DNA from: Thalassobacillus sp043497085
GTDB lineage: Bacteria; Bacillota; Bacilli; Bacillales; Halobacillaceae
Reading direction: 5' to 3' (one strand)
Length of the DNA: 64,000 nt
NCBI GenBank assembly: GCA_043497085.1
Contig: JBIEKI010000012.1
Part shown: piece by piece, positions 51,695 to 60,728 of the stretch
Position numbering within the stretch: position 1 is the first letter of the stretch
How the letters are laid out: each line of letters starts with the position of its first letter
Translations under genes and position numbers: made by a program
Notes under the pieces: generated by a model
What the model saw: only the letters and a program-made list of their open reading frames with translations
Told to the model about the DNA's origin: nothing
Databases searched by the model: none

Positions 51695-51729
51695 AAAAAA
51701 AGCCACAAGACACTAGGTCTGTGGCTTTT
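51695..51729 (-). terminator. Terminator of speD
   Basis: Hairpin AAAAGCCACA/TGTGGCTTTT with inner GAC/GTC pairing and a T7 run on the minus strand. Confidence 0.93.
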
Positions 51730-51738
51730 CCCATTTTA

Positions 51739-52116
51739 TTACAAGGCTTTGGATTGTTTGACTTCAACTGGACCCATTCCTCTGGGTACTTCAACGCTCT
51801 CGTTCGTTTGTGCATCTAGTGCTTCGACAATATAATCGGCTGCTACGTTAGGATCAATACGATCCCCACAGGTATAAACATCAATACTTGCATAGCCATG
51901 TTCTGGGAAGCTGTGAATTGTCAAGTGAGATTCTGAAATAATGACTACCCCGCTTACTCCATGAGGTGCAAATTTGTGGAAAGCTACCTCTCTCACTTCA
52001 GCTCCAGCCCTTAGTGCAGCATCTACAAATACTTTTTCAATATAGTTAATATCGTTCAATTTATCCATATTGCAGTTCCATAATTCTGCAATAACATGTC
52101 TTCCCATTGTATCCAT
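51739..52116 (-). CDS. speD: S-adenosylmethionine decarboxylase proenzyme
   Basis: Makes the aminopropyl donor for spermidine synthesis. The 125-residue chain is the short bacterial form; autocleavage at the Glu-Ser bond in ISESHLTIHSFPEHGYASIDVYTCG would generate the pyruvoyl group. The start at 52116 (MDTMGRHVIAELW) matches relatives and follows AAGGGGG; the ORF extends 21 codons further upstream without a site. It lies downstream of gapB, as in B. subtilis. The leader of about 140 bases after the promoter contains a GTTAG/CTAAC hairpin of unknown meaning. Confidence 0.95.
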   Translation of the reverse strand: MDTMGRHVIAELWNCNMDKLNDINYIEKVFVDAALRAGAEVREVAFHKFAPHGVSGVVIISESHLTIHSFPEHGYASIDVYTCGDRIDPNVAADYIVEALDAQTNESVEVPRGMGPVEVKQSKAL

Positions 52117-52254
52117 AATATGAATCCCCCTTTTAGCGGTTAAAAATCGACTTCCAAATACTTCGGAAATAACTACCACGGGGGAAAGTTAGTCCAGAGA
52201 GGTCCTAACCCTTTGAGTAGCCATCTGATTACTAGAATTCAGAAGTTCAAAGAA

Positions 52255-52283
52255 ATTATATACGGTTTGCCCCTATTTTGCAA
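52255..52283 (-). promoter_or_regulatory. Sigma-A promoter of speD
   Basis: TTGCAA, a 17-base spacer and TATAAT on the minus strand, about 140 bases upstream of speD. Confidence 0.75.
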
Positions 52284-52359
52284 GATAATTATTTAAAGGC
52301 AGAAGACAAACCAAGTGTTGATTCATATTATAAATGACTTGCGCTTCATTTGGCTAATT

Positions 52360-53394
52360 TTATGATACCCTTGCTTCTTTCTTTTGAAGCAATTTGCTTC
52401 CGACATGCTTTGCAAGATCCACAACACGGCAGGAATAACCCCATTCATTATCGTACCAGGCCAGCACTTTGACTTTTCTGTCACCCATCACCATTGTAGA
52501 CAAACCATCGATGATAGATGAGTATTCAGATGTCGTATAATCAATGGAAACCAGTGGTTCATCACTGTAATGTAATATGCCCTTCAAACCATGATCAGCT
52601 GCATTTTTGAACGTTTCATTGATCAACTCAGCGGTCACATCCTGTTCTAAATCCACTACCAAATCGACAAGCGAAACGTTTGGTGTTGGTACACGTAAAG
52701 CCATCCCATGTAATTTTCCATTCATATGGGGAATCACTTCTCCAAGCGCCTTGGCAGCACCAGTGGAGGTAGGGATGATCGATTGCGTACACCCACGGGC
52801 TCTACGCAAATCTTTATGTGGATTATCGACATTTTTCTGATCACCGGTAAATGCATGCACGGTTGTCATCAATCCATTTTCAATACCAAATTCATCATCA
52901 AGCACTTTTACTACTGGAGCAAGGCAGTTCGTTGTACAGGATGCATTCGAGATGACATCATGTTCGGCAGCATTATATTCCTCATCATTAACCCCCATGA
53001 CGATCGTAGCATCTACCTGCTTGCCTGGTGCAGTAATGATTACTTTTTTAGCACCAGCTTCTAAGTGCAGACCTGCGTCTTCTTTTGTTTTGAATTTTCC
53101 TGTAGCTTCAATCACTACATCTATGTCAAGTTCATTCCACGGCAATTCACGAGGATCGCGTGTAGAGCAAAGTTTGATTTCTTTCCCATCTATTTCTAAG
53201 CTATTTTGAAGCGCTTTCACTTCTTTCCCAAAGCGCCCATGTACACTATCATATTTGATCATGTGAGCAAGTGTCTCTGAAGGATAGCTCGCATTGATGG
53301 CAACGACATCTAAAGTTTCATCCATCACTGCTCTGCGGAGTACCATCCTTCCAATTCTGCCTAGACCATTAATAGCGATGCGCGTTTGTTTCAT
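52360..53394 (-). CDS. gapB: Gluconeogenic glyceraldehyde-3-phosphate dehydrogenase
   Basis: NADP-preferring GAPDH used during gluconeogenesis. The 344-residue protein has the Rossmann motif INGLGRIGRMVLRR, the catalytic Cys in SNASCTTNCLAP, and WYDNEWGYSCRVVDLA. The residue following strand beta-2 is not the Asp typical of NAD-specific glycolytic GapA (VAINASYPSETLAHM), supporting the GapB type. Its position beside speD and coaE and the CcpN-like sites upstream agree. Ribosome site GGGAGG. Confidence 0.95.
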   Translation of the reverse strand: MKQTRIAINGLGRIGRMVLRRAVMDETLDVVAINASYPSETLAHMIKYDSVHGRFGKEVKALQNSLEIDGKEIKLCSTRDPRELPWNELDIDVVIEATGKFKTKEDAGLHLEAGAKKVIITAPGKQVDATIVMGVNDEEYNAAEHDVISNASCTTNCLAPVVKVLDDEFGIENGLMTTVHAFTGDQKNVDNPHKDLRRARGCTQSIIPTSTGAAKALGEVIPHMNGKLHGMALRVPTPNVSLVDLVVDLEQDVTAELINETFKNAADHGLKGILHYSDEPLVSIDYTTSEYSSIIDGLSTMVMGDRKVKVLAWYDNEWGYSCRVVDLAKHVGSKLLQKKEARVS

Positions 53395-53411
53395 AATAAG
53401 AGCCTCCCATA

Positions 53412-53458
53412 TATATGATATACTTTTAATTACGATTAATCACAAATAGTATAACACA
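53412..53458 (-). promoter_or_regulatory. gapB promoter region with two CcpN-type sites
   Basis: On the minus strand TGTGTTATACT (53448-53458) matches the CcpN pattern TRTGHYATAYW exactly and contains the extended -10 TGTTATACT. TATATCATATA (53412-53422), near the ribosome site, matches 10 of 11 positions. This is the two-site arrangement described for B. subtilis gapB, repressed under glycolytic conditions. Confidence 0.75.
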
Positions 53459-53496
53459 TTGTAAGCAATTGTGGTCAATAAAGTTCGTGTTTTCAT

Positions 53497-53524
53497 TAAA
53501 AAACGACGCTTTAATAGCGTCGTT
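53497..53524 (-). terminator. Terminator of mutM-ytaF-coaE
   Basis: Hairpin AACGACGCT/AGCGTCGTT with a short loop and a T6 run on the minus strand. Confidence 0.92.
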
Positions 53525-53545
53525 CCCTAAAATTCTACTATATAT

Positions 53546-54148
53546 TCATGAAATCACATTCCATTTTCTCAGAATGGCATTAAGCTGCTGATAGGACTCA
53601 TGTTTTGTTCCATTATTGTCGATGACCTCATCAGCCATTTCCGCTTTCTTCTTAACAGGTAACTGAGCATTTATTCGTTGTATAGCTTCTTCTTGCACAG
53701 ACCCATCCCTTTCCATCAGTCGTTCCAACTGGACATTCTCATCTGCATACACTACTAACGTCTTATCTACCAAATGAGTCAGTTCGCTCTCAAATAACAA
53801 AGGTATATCCATTACTACCGCCGGCACTTCCTGGTTACAAAAATGATCCCTGCGTTCGATCATACGCTTACGTACCGCCGGGTGGACAATATTATTCAAT
53901 CGTTTCCTTTTGTCTTCCTCTTTAAAAACGATGGATCCTAATTTTTTGCGATCGATTGACCCATCTTCCCGCAAGATGGATTCACCGAATTCCGTGACAA
54001 TTTCATGATAGGCTTTTTCTCCAGGAATAACGACTTCCCTGGATATTTTATCTGCATCGATAACTGGTATATCATAGTCATCAAACATTAATGAGACGGT
54101 ACTTTTTCCACTGGCTATACTTCCTGTAAGTCCAATTACTAATGTCAC
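53546..54148 (-). CDS. coaE: Dephospho-CoA kinase
   Basis: Last step of coenzyme A synthesis. The 200-residue P-loop kinase has GLTGSIASGKST at residues 6-17, DADKISREVV, the HPAVRKRM region and DIPLLFES. The start is GTG at 54146-54148 behind AAGGAGGA. It lies 11 bases after ytaF; mutM-ytaF-coaE form one transcript ending at the hairpin downstream. Confidence 0.96.
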   Translation of the reverse strand: MTLVIGLTGSIASGKSTVSLMFDDYDIPVIDADKISREVVIPGEKAYHEIVTEFGESILREDGSIDRKKLGSIVFKEEDKRKRLNNIVHPAVRKRMIERRDHFCNQEVPAVVMDIPLLFESELTHLVDKTLVVYADENVQLERLMERDGSVQEEAIQRINAQLPVKKKAEMADEVIDNNGTKHESYQQLNAILRKWNVIS

Positions 54149-54159
54149 CGAATTCCTCC

Positions 54160-54771
54160 TTATACTAACTTCGACATCCCTAAGAGTATTAACATGACTC
54201 CTGGTACAACAACTGCTTTATCCACCCATTTGCTCCGGCTGAAACGATTGCCGATTTTAAGACCGGCATAAAGCAAAAAACTTGTCATAAAACCGATGGA
54301 TAAAGCGGTGGCTATAGCGGGAAGTTCCATGAAAGCAGCACTAATTCCTGCTCCTAACGTGTCTAATGACAACGCCAAAGCCAAGAGTACTGCCTCCCAT
54401 CCTTTGATCGATCCTGAATTATCCATATCTGCTAACTCCGGGTCCTTCAATATATCTGCCGGGGCTGACCAGGAGGACATACTCTCTTCTTCTGAAGATT
54501 TTGAAGGCATGATCAATTGAATCAAGAACCATGCACCAAGTCCGATCAAAATAAATGCGCCTAAGTTTGCTGCTAAATGTTCTGGAAGAAAACGCCCCAG
54601 TAAGTTTCCAGCCGTAATAGCTCCATAGAAAATCACAGATGACAAGATGGCTATCATTGCTAATGGCAGAAAGGATAAGCGTATCTGCTTCAGCCCGTAA
54701 ACCACTCCTAGTCCCAGGCTGTCCATACTGACAGCCATCACAAGTAAAAATAAAGTAGCATAGACTCCCAT
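54160..54771 (-). CDS. ytaF: Sporulation membrane protein YtaF (MntP-like fold)
   Basis: A 203-residue protein with six hydrophobic helices arranged as two triplets, each opening with a conserved Asp-containing helix: FLLVMAVSMDSLGLGVVYGLK and LLALALSLDTLGAGISAAFM. This is the internal repeat of MntP/YtaF transporters. A cytoplasmic acidic loop (SSEEESMSSWSAPADILKDPELADMD) separates the halves. Family members are sporulation-linked in Bacillus; the transported ion is uncertain. Ribosome site AAGGAGAT. Confidence 0.9.
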   Translation of the reverse strand: MGVYATLFLLVMAVSMDSLGLGVVYGLKQIRLSFLPLAMIAILSSVIFYGAITAGNLLGRFLPEHLAANLGAFILIGLGAWFLIQLIMPSKSSEEESMSSWSAPADILKDPELADMDNSGSIKGWEAVLLALALSLDTLGAGISAAFMELPAIATALSIGFMTSFLLYAGLKIGNRFSRSKWVDKAVVVPGVMLILLGMSKLV

Positions 54772-54832
54772 TGTACGATCTCCTTCAGCTATCTGGATAT
54801 GAGATAGTATATGGGAATCTTTTCTTAGTGTG

Positions 54833-55657
54833 TTACTGCTGGCAGTACCTGCAATAATGAGTACCCCTGTTGCTTACCTTTATTTTTTCAATTGGTGTCC
54901 CACAATTCTTACATGGCTCCTCTTCTTTACCATATACGAACAAACGCTGCTGGAACATTCCGATTTGACCCTGACTGTTTACATAAGAACGGATAGTAGT
55001 CCCCCCCTGTTGGATCGCCTCCTCAATTGTTTCGATAGCTGCTTGCCTGACCTTTTCTACTTGCTGCCGGTTAAGCAGATTGGCTTTACGTTCCGGGTGG
55101 ACACCTGCTCTGAATAATGTTTCATCAACATAAATATTTCCCAGGCCGGCAACAATGCTTTGATCTAACAATACTGCCTTTATGGTACGCTGCGTTTTTT
55201 GTAATCGATTATAAAAATAGTCAGCGGTGAAGGAATCATCAAACGGATCCGGTCCTAACAAAGAGAGCGGTTTCTGGTTGATTTCTTCCCCCTTTTTAAA
55301 AATATGCATAGTACCGAATTTCCGCACATCGTTATAACGGAGCTCAGTACCATCATCTAATTGAAAAATCACATGTGTATGCTTTTTCATTGGTTCTGCA
55401 GCAGGGTAAACGCCGTATTTTCCTTCCATTCGCAGATGGGAAACCATAGAAATATCGTCAAATTCAATAATTAAAAATTTTCCCTTTCGATTAATCTCCT
55501 GTACAGTTTGTCCGATCAATTCCTGTCTGAACGCCTCTGACTCTACTGGCAGTTTGATGATATTATCCCATAACACGGTGACATCAGTTATCTTTTTATT
55601 CAAAACCAATTGGCGTAATGTTTGTCGTACTGTTTCGACTTCTGGCAGTTCTGGCAT
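54833..55657 (-). CDS. mutM: Formamidopyrimidine-DNA glycosylase
   Basis: Excises 8-oxoguanine and formamidopyrimidines with associated lyase activity. The 274-residue protein starts MPELPEVETV (catalytic Pro2 and Glu3 after Met removal), has the H2TH region with QSIVAGLGNIYVDETLFRAGVHP, and a C-terminal zinc finger CKNCGTPIEKIKV...CRYC. Ribosome site AAGGGGAAG. In B. subtilis it directly follows polA; here 2.4 kb of repeats and an IS element intervene. Confidence 0.97.
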   Translation of the reverse strand: MPELPEVETVRQTLRQLVLNKKITDVTVLWDNIIKLPVESEAFRQELIGQTVQEINRKGKFLIIEFDDISMVSHLRMEGKYGVYPAAEPMKKHTHVIFQLDDGTELRYNDVRKFGTMHIFKKGEEINQKPLSLLGPDPFDDSFTADYFYNRLQKTQRTIKAVLLDQSIVAGLGNIYVDETLFRAGVHPERKANLLNRQQVEKVRQAAIETIEEAIQQGGTTIRSYVNSQGQIGMFQQRLFVYGKEEEPCKNCGTPIEKIKVSNRGTHYCRYCQQ

Positions 55658-55680
55658 TTGATTCTTCCCCTTTTATTGAT

Positions 55681-55835
55681 AAACGTTGTTGTTGATTTTT
55701 ATAAAAGAAATATTCCACTATAGGGCCGTAAAGTCGAAGACTTTATTTCGAGATACTTCAGGTCCGTTGCCGAGTCAGGAGTAAGGGGCGGCTGGGAAAC
55801 GATTCGCTTTCCTGTGGGGGAGCTGGCAAGCCTCC
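55681..55835. repeat. Composite palindromic repeat copy 2, left part (interrupted by IS110)
   Basis: Begins AAACGTTGTTGTTGATTTTT, then CTATAGGGCCGTAAAGTCG and TTTCGAGATA, then the core GGGAAACGATTCGCTTTCC...CTGGCAAGCCTCC, where it stops abruptly. The continuation is at 57641. Joined, the two parts restore an uninterrupted element equivalent to 3446-4010. Confidence 0.85.
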
Positions 55836-55994
55836 CTCAATGAATCAAAAGTTTCTTTTATTTTCGCTGTTTTCCATCCGTTTTCTCAATGGTCGAATGA
55901 AGGTGATTTCAACATCGTAAACAAATAAATCCTTATTTAGATAATTATGGAATATAAAGTGGCGACTGACGCTACTAGAATTTAATTTCCAGTA

Positions 55995-56175
55995 AATGGT
56001 TGCGATATATAATCGCACGATTGGATCTCCACAGTTACATGGTGGTGGACCCTCCCATATCTCTCAGCGTCTATGCGCGAAAATTCCTTCGTTCGACCTG
56101 ACCATGTGTGGATGCCGTAAATGCTCCTCGGCTGGGTCTATGCCCTAATGCTTGGCATGGAAGACGGCTTATCCG
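55995..56175 (-). ncRNA. Candidate bridge (guide) RNA of the IS110 element
   Basis: In the non-coding region after the transposase, two stem-loops can form on the minus strand: GCCGT/ACGGC (56164-56168 with 56114-56118), and a TGCGAT/ATCGCA hairpin at 56001-56017 with TCCAC/GTGGA nearby. The first loop contains CCGAGGAGCATT (56120-56131), identical to the junction at 57637-57648 (flank CCGAGGAG plus element CATT), and CAAGC (56150-56154), complementary to GCTTG of the opposite flank. This is what a target-binding loop should look like. Confidence 0.4.
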
Positions 56176-56219
56176 TGCTTCAATTGTAATAGTGGTAAGA
56201 AAACAGTTTGAAATTATAA

Positions 56220-57506
56220 CTAAGCTACTTCCTGGACATCTGAAAGATGTGGTATATCTTGAATCATACGTGTACTACTAAACGAACACTGGCGTGTTCC
56301 TATCACAAAAAGCACCTTAATTAGTTTGCGGCTCAGAGCAATATAGGCTTCCTTAGCTTTTAAAGGATTGGTGGACCGGTTTATTAAATATTGGTACAAC
56401 GTTTTGAAGCCATCATTATGAAGGGCTAAAGATCTAGCGACTTGATACAGTATAGAACGTAAACGTCGTCTGCCTCTCTTGGTGATGGTGGTCTCTCCTT
56501 TAAAAGTGCCGGATTGATTCATTTTCAAATTAAGTCCCGCTAATTTTATGATTTGGCGTGGATCTCTATATTTAGATAAATCACCAACCTCCGCAAAGAA
56601 AGCAACGACAGTCATTGGTCCGACCCCTTGTATAGCTATCATCAGGTCAGCCCCTGGTATGCTTTGAACGATTTCTTCTAGTTCTTTCTCCAATACCTCG
56701 AGACGGCCTTGTAACTCTACCAACTGATAAGCGAGATATTGCATTTCCTTTCGTGCCATCCGGGAAGCTACGTTGATCCCTGCGCTCGAAGAAGCTGCTT
56801 GTTTAAGGTGACGAATCCGTTGGATTCCGATGGAGCGATAGGCTCCTGATTTCAATTCCTGAAGGAGCTCTTCTTCTGTTTTACGGTTGATATCTTCCGG
56901 TAGATATCCCTGTTCCAATAAATATGTCGCAGCTACGCCGGCCATATCTTTAAATACCGTAAGGAATTCAGGGAAGTAACGATCAAGTACATTATGGACT
57001 TGTGCCTTGATAGACGATAAGTCTTCCTGAATTATGTCGTGAAGTTTGACCCCTTAACGAAGTTCAGCATAAATTCCTTCCGGTAATGACGGCTCATTGT
57101 AGCGACCATCACGAAGGAGTTGAGCGATAACTTTCGCATCCTTCGTATCATTTTTGGTAGGTGAATCGTCATCTAGCTCCTTCGATCGCTTGACCTTCAT
57201 CGGGTTAACAACAACGACTTTTACATCTTGCGCTTTAAGATAGTAAGCAAGATTCAACCAGTAATGTCCAGTAGGCTCCATGCCAATAATCATACTGGTA
57301 CGTCTGTTTTCTTCTGCCAATTTCTCAGTCCATTTCATAAAAGCTTGGAAGCCTTGGAGTGAATTGTTGAAAATTAATCGTTTGGCAAGATCCTTGCCGC
57401 GATCGTCGACCGCACGTGCGACGTGCTTTTTCTTCGCTACGTCAACACCAATAATTAAGGTTTGTTCAGTAATTTGCTCAAGGCGAGAATTTTGTGTAGA
57501 ATCCAT
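56220..57506 (-). pseudogene. IS110-family transposase interrupted by an in-frame stop
   Basis: Read as one frame, about 428 codons with a single internal TAA at 57054-57056 after codon 150. The N-terminal DEDD nuclease-like domain shows IIGVDVAKKKHV, GMEPTGHYWLNLAYYLK and NDTKDAKVIAQLL. The C-terminal Transposase_20 domain shows IPGADLMIAIQGVGPMTVVAFFAEVGDLSKY, KLAGLNLKMNQSGTF (candidate nucleophile Ser) and TKRGRRRLRSILY. The frame stays in phase across the stop (LR-stop-GVKLHDIIQEDL), so a point mutation rather than a frameshift inactivated it. Ribosome site AAAGGAGA precedes the ATG at 57504-57506. Confidence 0.85.
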
Positions 57507-57640
57507 ATTAGAAGTCTCCTTTCGGTACTTAATTCGAGGTCATGCATGACACTTGACACTCTCTATCGTACCAAGGGGACTTTTTTTATGCACATCGCAT
57601 ATACATCGATTTTAGCTTAAATTGATTTATGACAGGAATG

Positions 57641-58084
57641 CTCCTCGGTCGTTTCACGACCTGTGGGGTCTCGCCTAGCCCCTTCTCCCACGGGAGTCTC
57701 ACCGTTTCCCCGCCACCCTATCCTTTTCGAGATAAACGGACCATTACAATGAATGAAAATGCTTCTACCTATGCTACATAATGTGTATACAAGGGGTGTG
57801 GCAGTTTTTCCTTTTTATGAATAGCTCTTTAAAATGCTTCATGCGGTTGTTTCCGTCTCTTCACCACAGCAAGGAGGTCCGGGAAATTGCGAGACTCCTA
57901 TGGGATGAACATGACCGGTGTGATCCCGGAAGGCGAAGCCTGAGGAAGCTCACCACATGCCTATGGAAAGCGAGTGATTTCCCGGACCTCCAAACGCTCA
58001 CAAACGTAACGGAAACAGTTTCTCTCGAAACTGAGTCTTCAAGTAAAGGGAGCTTATCTGCAAAATTAACAATGGGATTTAACA
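57641..58084. repeat. Composite palindromic repeat copy 2, right part
   Basis: Continues the first core (CTCCTCGGTCG...CCGTTTCCCC to about 57712). It then has a spacer and a second, inverted core at 57849-58016 whose outer arms GTTTCCGT/ACGGAAAC and inner arms GGAGGTCCGGGAAAT/ATTTCCCGGACCTCC pair perfectly. It ends with the terminal module TCTCGAAACTGAGTCTTCAAG...GGGATTTAACA, seven bases before the polA stop codon. Confidence 0.85.
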
Positions 58085-58091
58085 GAGCGGA

Positions 58092-60728
58092 TTATTTTGC
58101 ATCGTACCAGGTCGGCCCGTAGGAGGAATCGACCTTTAATGGCACATCAAGCTCTACAGTGTTCTCCATTACCTCAGCCACTATTTTCTGCAATTGCTTA
58201 ATTTCATCTTCCGGAGCTTCCAATATCAATTCATCGTGTACCTGCAGTAATAAGTTTGCTTCTAGCTTCTCTTCTTTCAATCTATGGTGTAAATCAATCA
58301 TCGCTTTTTTGATGACATCCGCTGCGCTTCCTTGAATCGGTGTATTCATGGCAGTGCGTTCTGCTGCATTTCTTCGATTGAAATTCCGGCTTGCCAAGTC
58401 TGGTAAGAATCTTTTTCTGTTCATGAATGTGGTGACATAGCCAGTCTGTTTGGCTTCACGGACCGTTTCTTCCATATATGTCTTAACCCCTGGATAACTT
58501 TCTAAATACCGGTCAATAAACGCTCTTGCCTCTTTCCTCGTAATACCGAGGCTTTGTGATAAACCAAATTCACTGATTCCATAGACAATGCCAAAATTGA
58601 CAGCTTTTGCCTGCCTTCTCATTTCACTTGTCACTTCATCAGCTTTAACTTCGAATACTTCCATCGCTGTCTGCGTATGGATATCCCGGTCTTCCTTGAA
58701 AGCCGCAATCAACTTCTCATCTTTCGCAATATGAGCTAATACGCGCAGCTCAATTTGCGAATAATCACTCGCGAACATAACCCAGCCTGGTTTAGAAGGT
58801 ATGAAGGCCTGGCGTATTTTGCGCCCTTCTTCTAAACGGATAGGTATATTCTGGAGGTTAGGGTCTGTGGAACTCAACCGGCCCGTTTGGGTCAAAGCCT
58901 GGTTAAAGCGAGTGTGGATTTTTTGCGTATCCTTATCCACTACTTTGAGAAGTCCTTCGATATAGGTCGATTGCAACTTTCCTAGTTGACGATAAGCAAG
59001 CAGCTTAGGGATGATTTCATGCTTTTCCTGTAATTGCTCCAGCACATCTGCGGATGTGGAATAACCCGTTTTAGTTTTCTTGATAACAGGCAGTCCAAGC
59101 TTTTCAAACAAGATCGGGCCGAGTTGTTTAGGTGAATTCAGGTTAAACTTTTCACCTGCCAGCTCGTGGACTTGCTCTTCAATTTCTTTAAGGCGGCCCT
59201 GAAGCTCCTCTCCCATTTGCTTTAAGCGATCTACATCAACCTGGACACCAAGGTGTTCCATTTCACCTAAAATTAATGCTAATGGCATTTCTAATTCTTT
59301 ATAGAGCTCCAGCTGATTGTTTTGTTTTAACTGTTCTTCTACTTTATCTTTTAATTTATATAGCAGGTAAGCTTTTCGGGCCATATGCTCAGCAAGCGCC
59401 TCATCATCAGGGCGCTTGATTTTAGCCCCTCTTCCATAGACTTCTTCGTCATATTGTACGGATGTTTCACCCATTCTATGGGCAATGGAAGGAACATCAT
59501 GGTTGTTTTCCGAAGGGTTGATTAAATAGGAAGCGAGCAAAAGGTCAAAATCAACTCCCTTTAATTCCACACCTTTTCGCAATAATGCAACCACTGTTTT
59601 CTTAGCATCAAAAACCCATTTTTTCTTCTGTTCATCCTTTGCCCACTCGCAAAATGCTTTAGAATCAGCAGCTGTTTCTACTGGGATGAAATACTTCTTG
59701 TCTTTATTAACTACTGTAATTCCTTCGATATCAGCATGATGGTAATTCTCATGAAGCATTTCTACAAAAACTGATTCCGTACCTGTAAACATATCGGGAG
59801 TTATCTCTGTAACGTGCTCCACGTTTATCTCGGGTAACTCTTCAGCTGCCTCTTCCGCATCCTGATTTGAACCAGCCACTCTTCCCAGCAAAGATTGGAA
59901 ACCAAGGTCCTTAAAAGCATTGCTCACATCGCGATTGCTGTAACCATCATAATTCAGATCTTCAAGCTTAATGGTTACTGGCGAATCTCTCTTAATCGTG
60001 ACTAACTGTTTACTCATGAACGCATCGTCTTTATGGTTTTCAAGTTTTTCTCTTAGCTTGCCTTTGACTTCATTGATATTTTCGTAAAGACTCTCTAAGG
60101 TATCGAATTGTTTCAGTAATTTCACTGCAGTTTTTTCTCCAACACCAGGCACACCGGGGATGTTATCAGAATTGTCTCCCATTAATGCTTTTAAATCGAT
60201 GATTTGATCTGGACGTATTCCCATCTTTTCCTGCATGAAAGATGGGTTGTATTTTTCTACATTGGAAATACCTTTTTTCGTCAGGGTCACATCTGTATGT
60301 TCAGAAACCAGCTGGAGAAGATCTTTATCCCCTGAAATCACATTAGTCTCCAACCCTTGTTTTTCCGCTGAACTGGCTAATGTACCGATGATGTCATCTG
60401 CTTCATATTGTTCAAGTTGGTAATGAGGTATCTGGAAAGCATCCAACAGTTCTTTTAAGACAGGAAACTGCTCAGAAAGTTCAGGAGGTGTTTTTTGCCG
60501 ACCTCCTTTATATTCTTCATATGTTTTATGACGGAATGTGGTTTTGCCTGCATCGAAAGCAACCAAAATATGGTTTGGTTTGTCTTCTTCTAAAATGCGG
60601 AGCAGCATAGTCGTAAAACCATAAACTGCGTTTGTATAAACCCCTTTATCATTGTTCAACAAAGGCAAAGCAAAAAACGCTCGGTAGGCGATACTATTTC
60701 CATCAATCAGTACTAGCTTGTCTGCCAT
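58092..60728 (-). CDS. polA: DNA polymerase I
   Basis: Gap filling and RNA-primer removal. The 878-residue protein has a 5' nuclease domain (1-300; LIDGNSIAYRAFFALP, DLKALMGDNSDNIPGVPGVGEKTAVKLL), a 3'-5' exonuclease-like domain lacking the catalytic DxE (reads ESVFVEMLHENYHHAD), so probably without proofreading as in other Bacillus PolA, and a polymerase domain with motif A DYSQIELRVLAHIA, motif B RRQAKAVNFGIVYGISEFGL and motif C QVHDELILEAP. Ribosome site AAGGAGTGG. It lies between phoR and the repeat/IS region. Confidence 0.97.
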   Translation of the reverse strand: MADKLVLIDGNSIAYRAFFALPLLNNDKGVYTNAVYGFTTMLLRILEEDKPNHILVAFDAGKTTFRHKTYEEYKGGRQKTPPELSEQFPVLKELLDAFQIPHYQLEQYEADDIIGTLASSAEKQGLETNVISGDKDLLQLVSEHTDVTLTKKGISNVEKYNPSFMQEKMGIRPDQIIDLKALMGDNSDNIPGVPGVGEKTAVKLLKQFDTLESLYENINEVKGKLREKLENHKDDAFMSKQLVTIKRDSPVTIKLEDLNYDGYSNRDVSNAFKDLGFQSLLGRVAGSNQDAEEAAEELPEINVEHVTEITPDMFTGTESVFVEMLHENYHHADIEGITVVNKDKKYFIPVETAADSKAFCEWAKDEQKKKWVFDAKKTVVALLRKGVELKGVDFDLLLASYLINPSENNHDVPSIAHRMGETSVQYDEEVYGRGAKIKRPDDEALAEHMARKAYLLYKLKDKVEEQLKQNNQLELYKELEMPLALILGEMEHLGVQVDVDRLKQMGEELQGRLKEIEEQVHELAGEKFNLNSPKQLGPILFEKLGLPVIKKTKTGYSTSADVLEQLQEKHEIIPKLLAYRQLGKLQSTYIEGLLKVVDKDTQKIHTRFNQALTQTGRLSSTDPNLQNIPIRLEEGRKIRQAFIPSKPGWVMFASDYSQIELRVLAHIAKDEKLIAAFKEDRDIHTQTAMEVFEVKADEVTSEMRRQAKAVNFGIVYGISEFGLSQSLGITRKEARAFIDRYLESYPGVKTYMEETVREAKQTGYVTTFMNRKRFLPDLASRNFNRRNAAERTAMNTPIQGSAADVIKKAMIDLHHRLKEEKLEANLLLQVHDELILEAPEDEIKQLQKIVAEVMENTVELDVPLKVDSSYGPTWYDAK

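Larger units (their letters stand above)
55836..57640 (-). mobile_element. IS110-family insertion sequence inserted into the repeat
   Basis: Both junctions carry CTCC (55832-55835 and 57641-57644), and the flanks join to rebuild the repeat core AAGC-CTCC-TCGG, defining an element of about 1805 bases. It holds one transposase frame (broken), a 5' end of about 134 bases and a 3' non-coding end of about 384 bases. There are no classical terminal inverted repeats or long target duplication, as usual for IS110; short subterminal ATnAATCAA motifs occur near both ends. The long 3' non-coding region recalls the IS1111 group. Confidence 0.82.

Noticed and set aside
57000..57060. Programmed frameshift joining two transposase ORFs
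   Set aside because: Both halves are in the same frame; the interruption is a stop codon, and IS110 elements do not normally use frameshifting.
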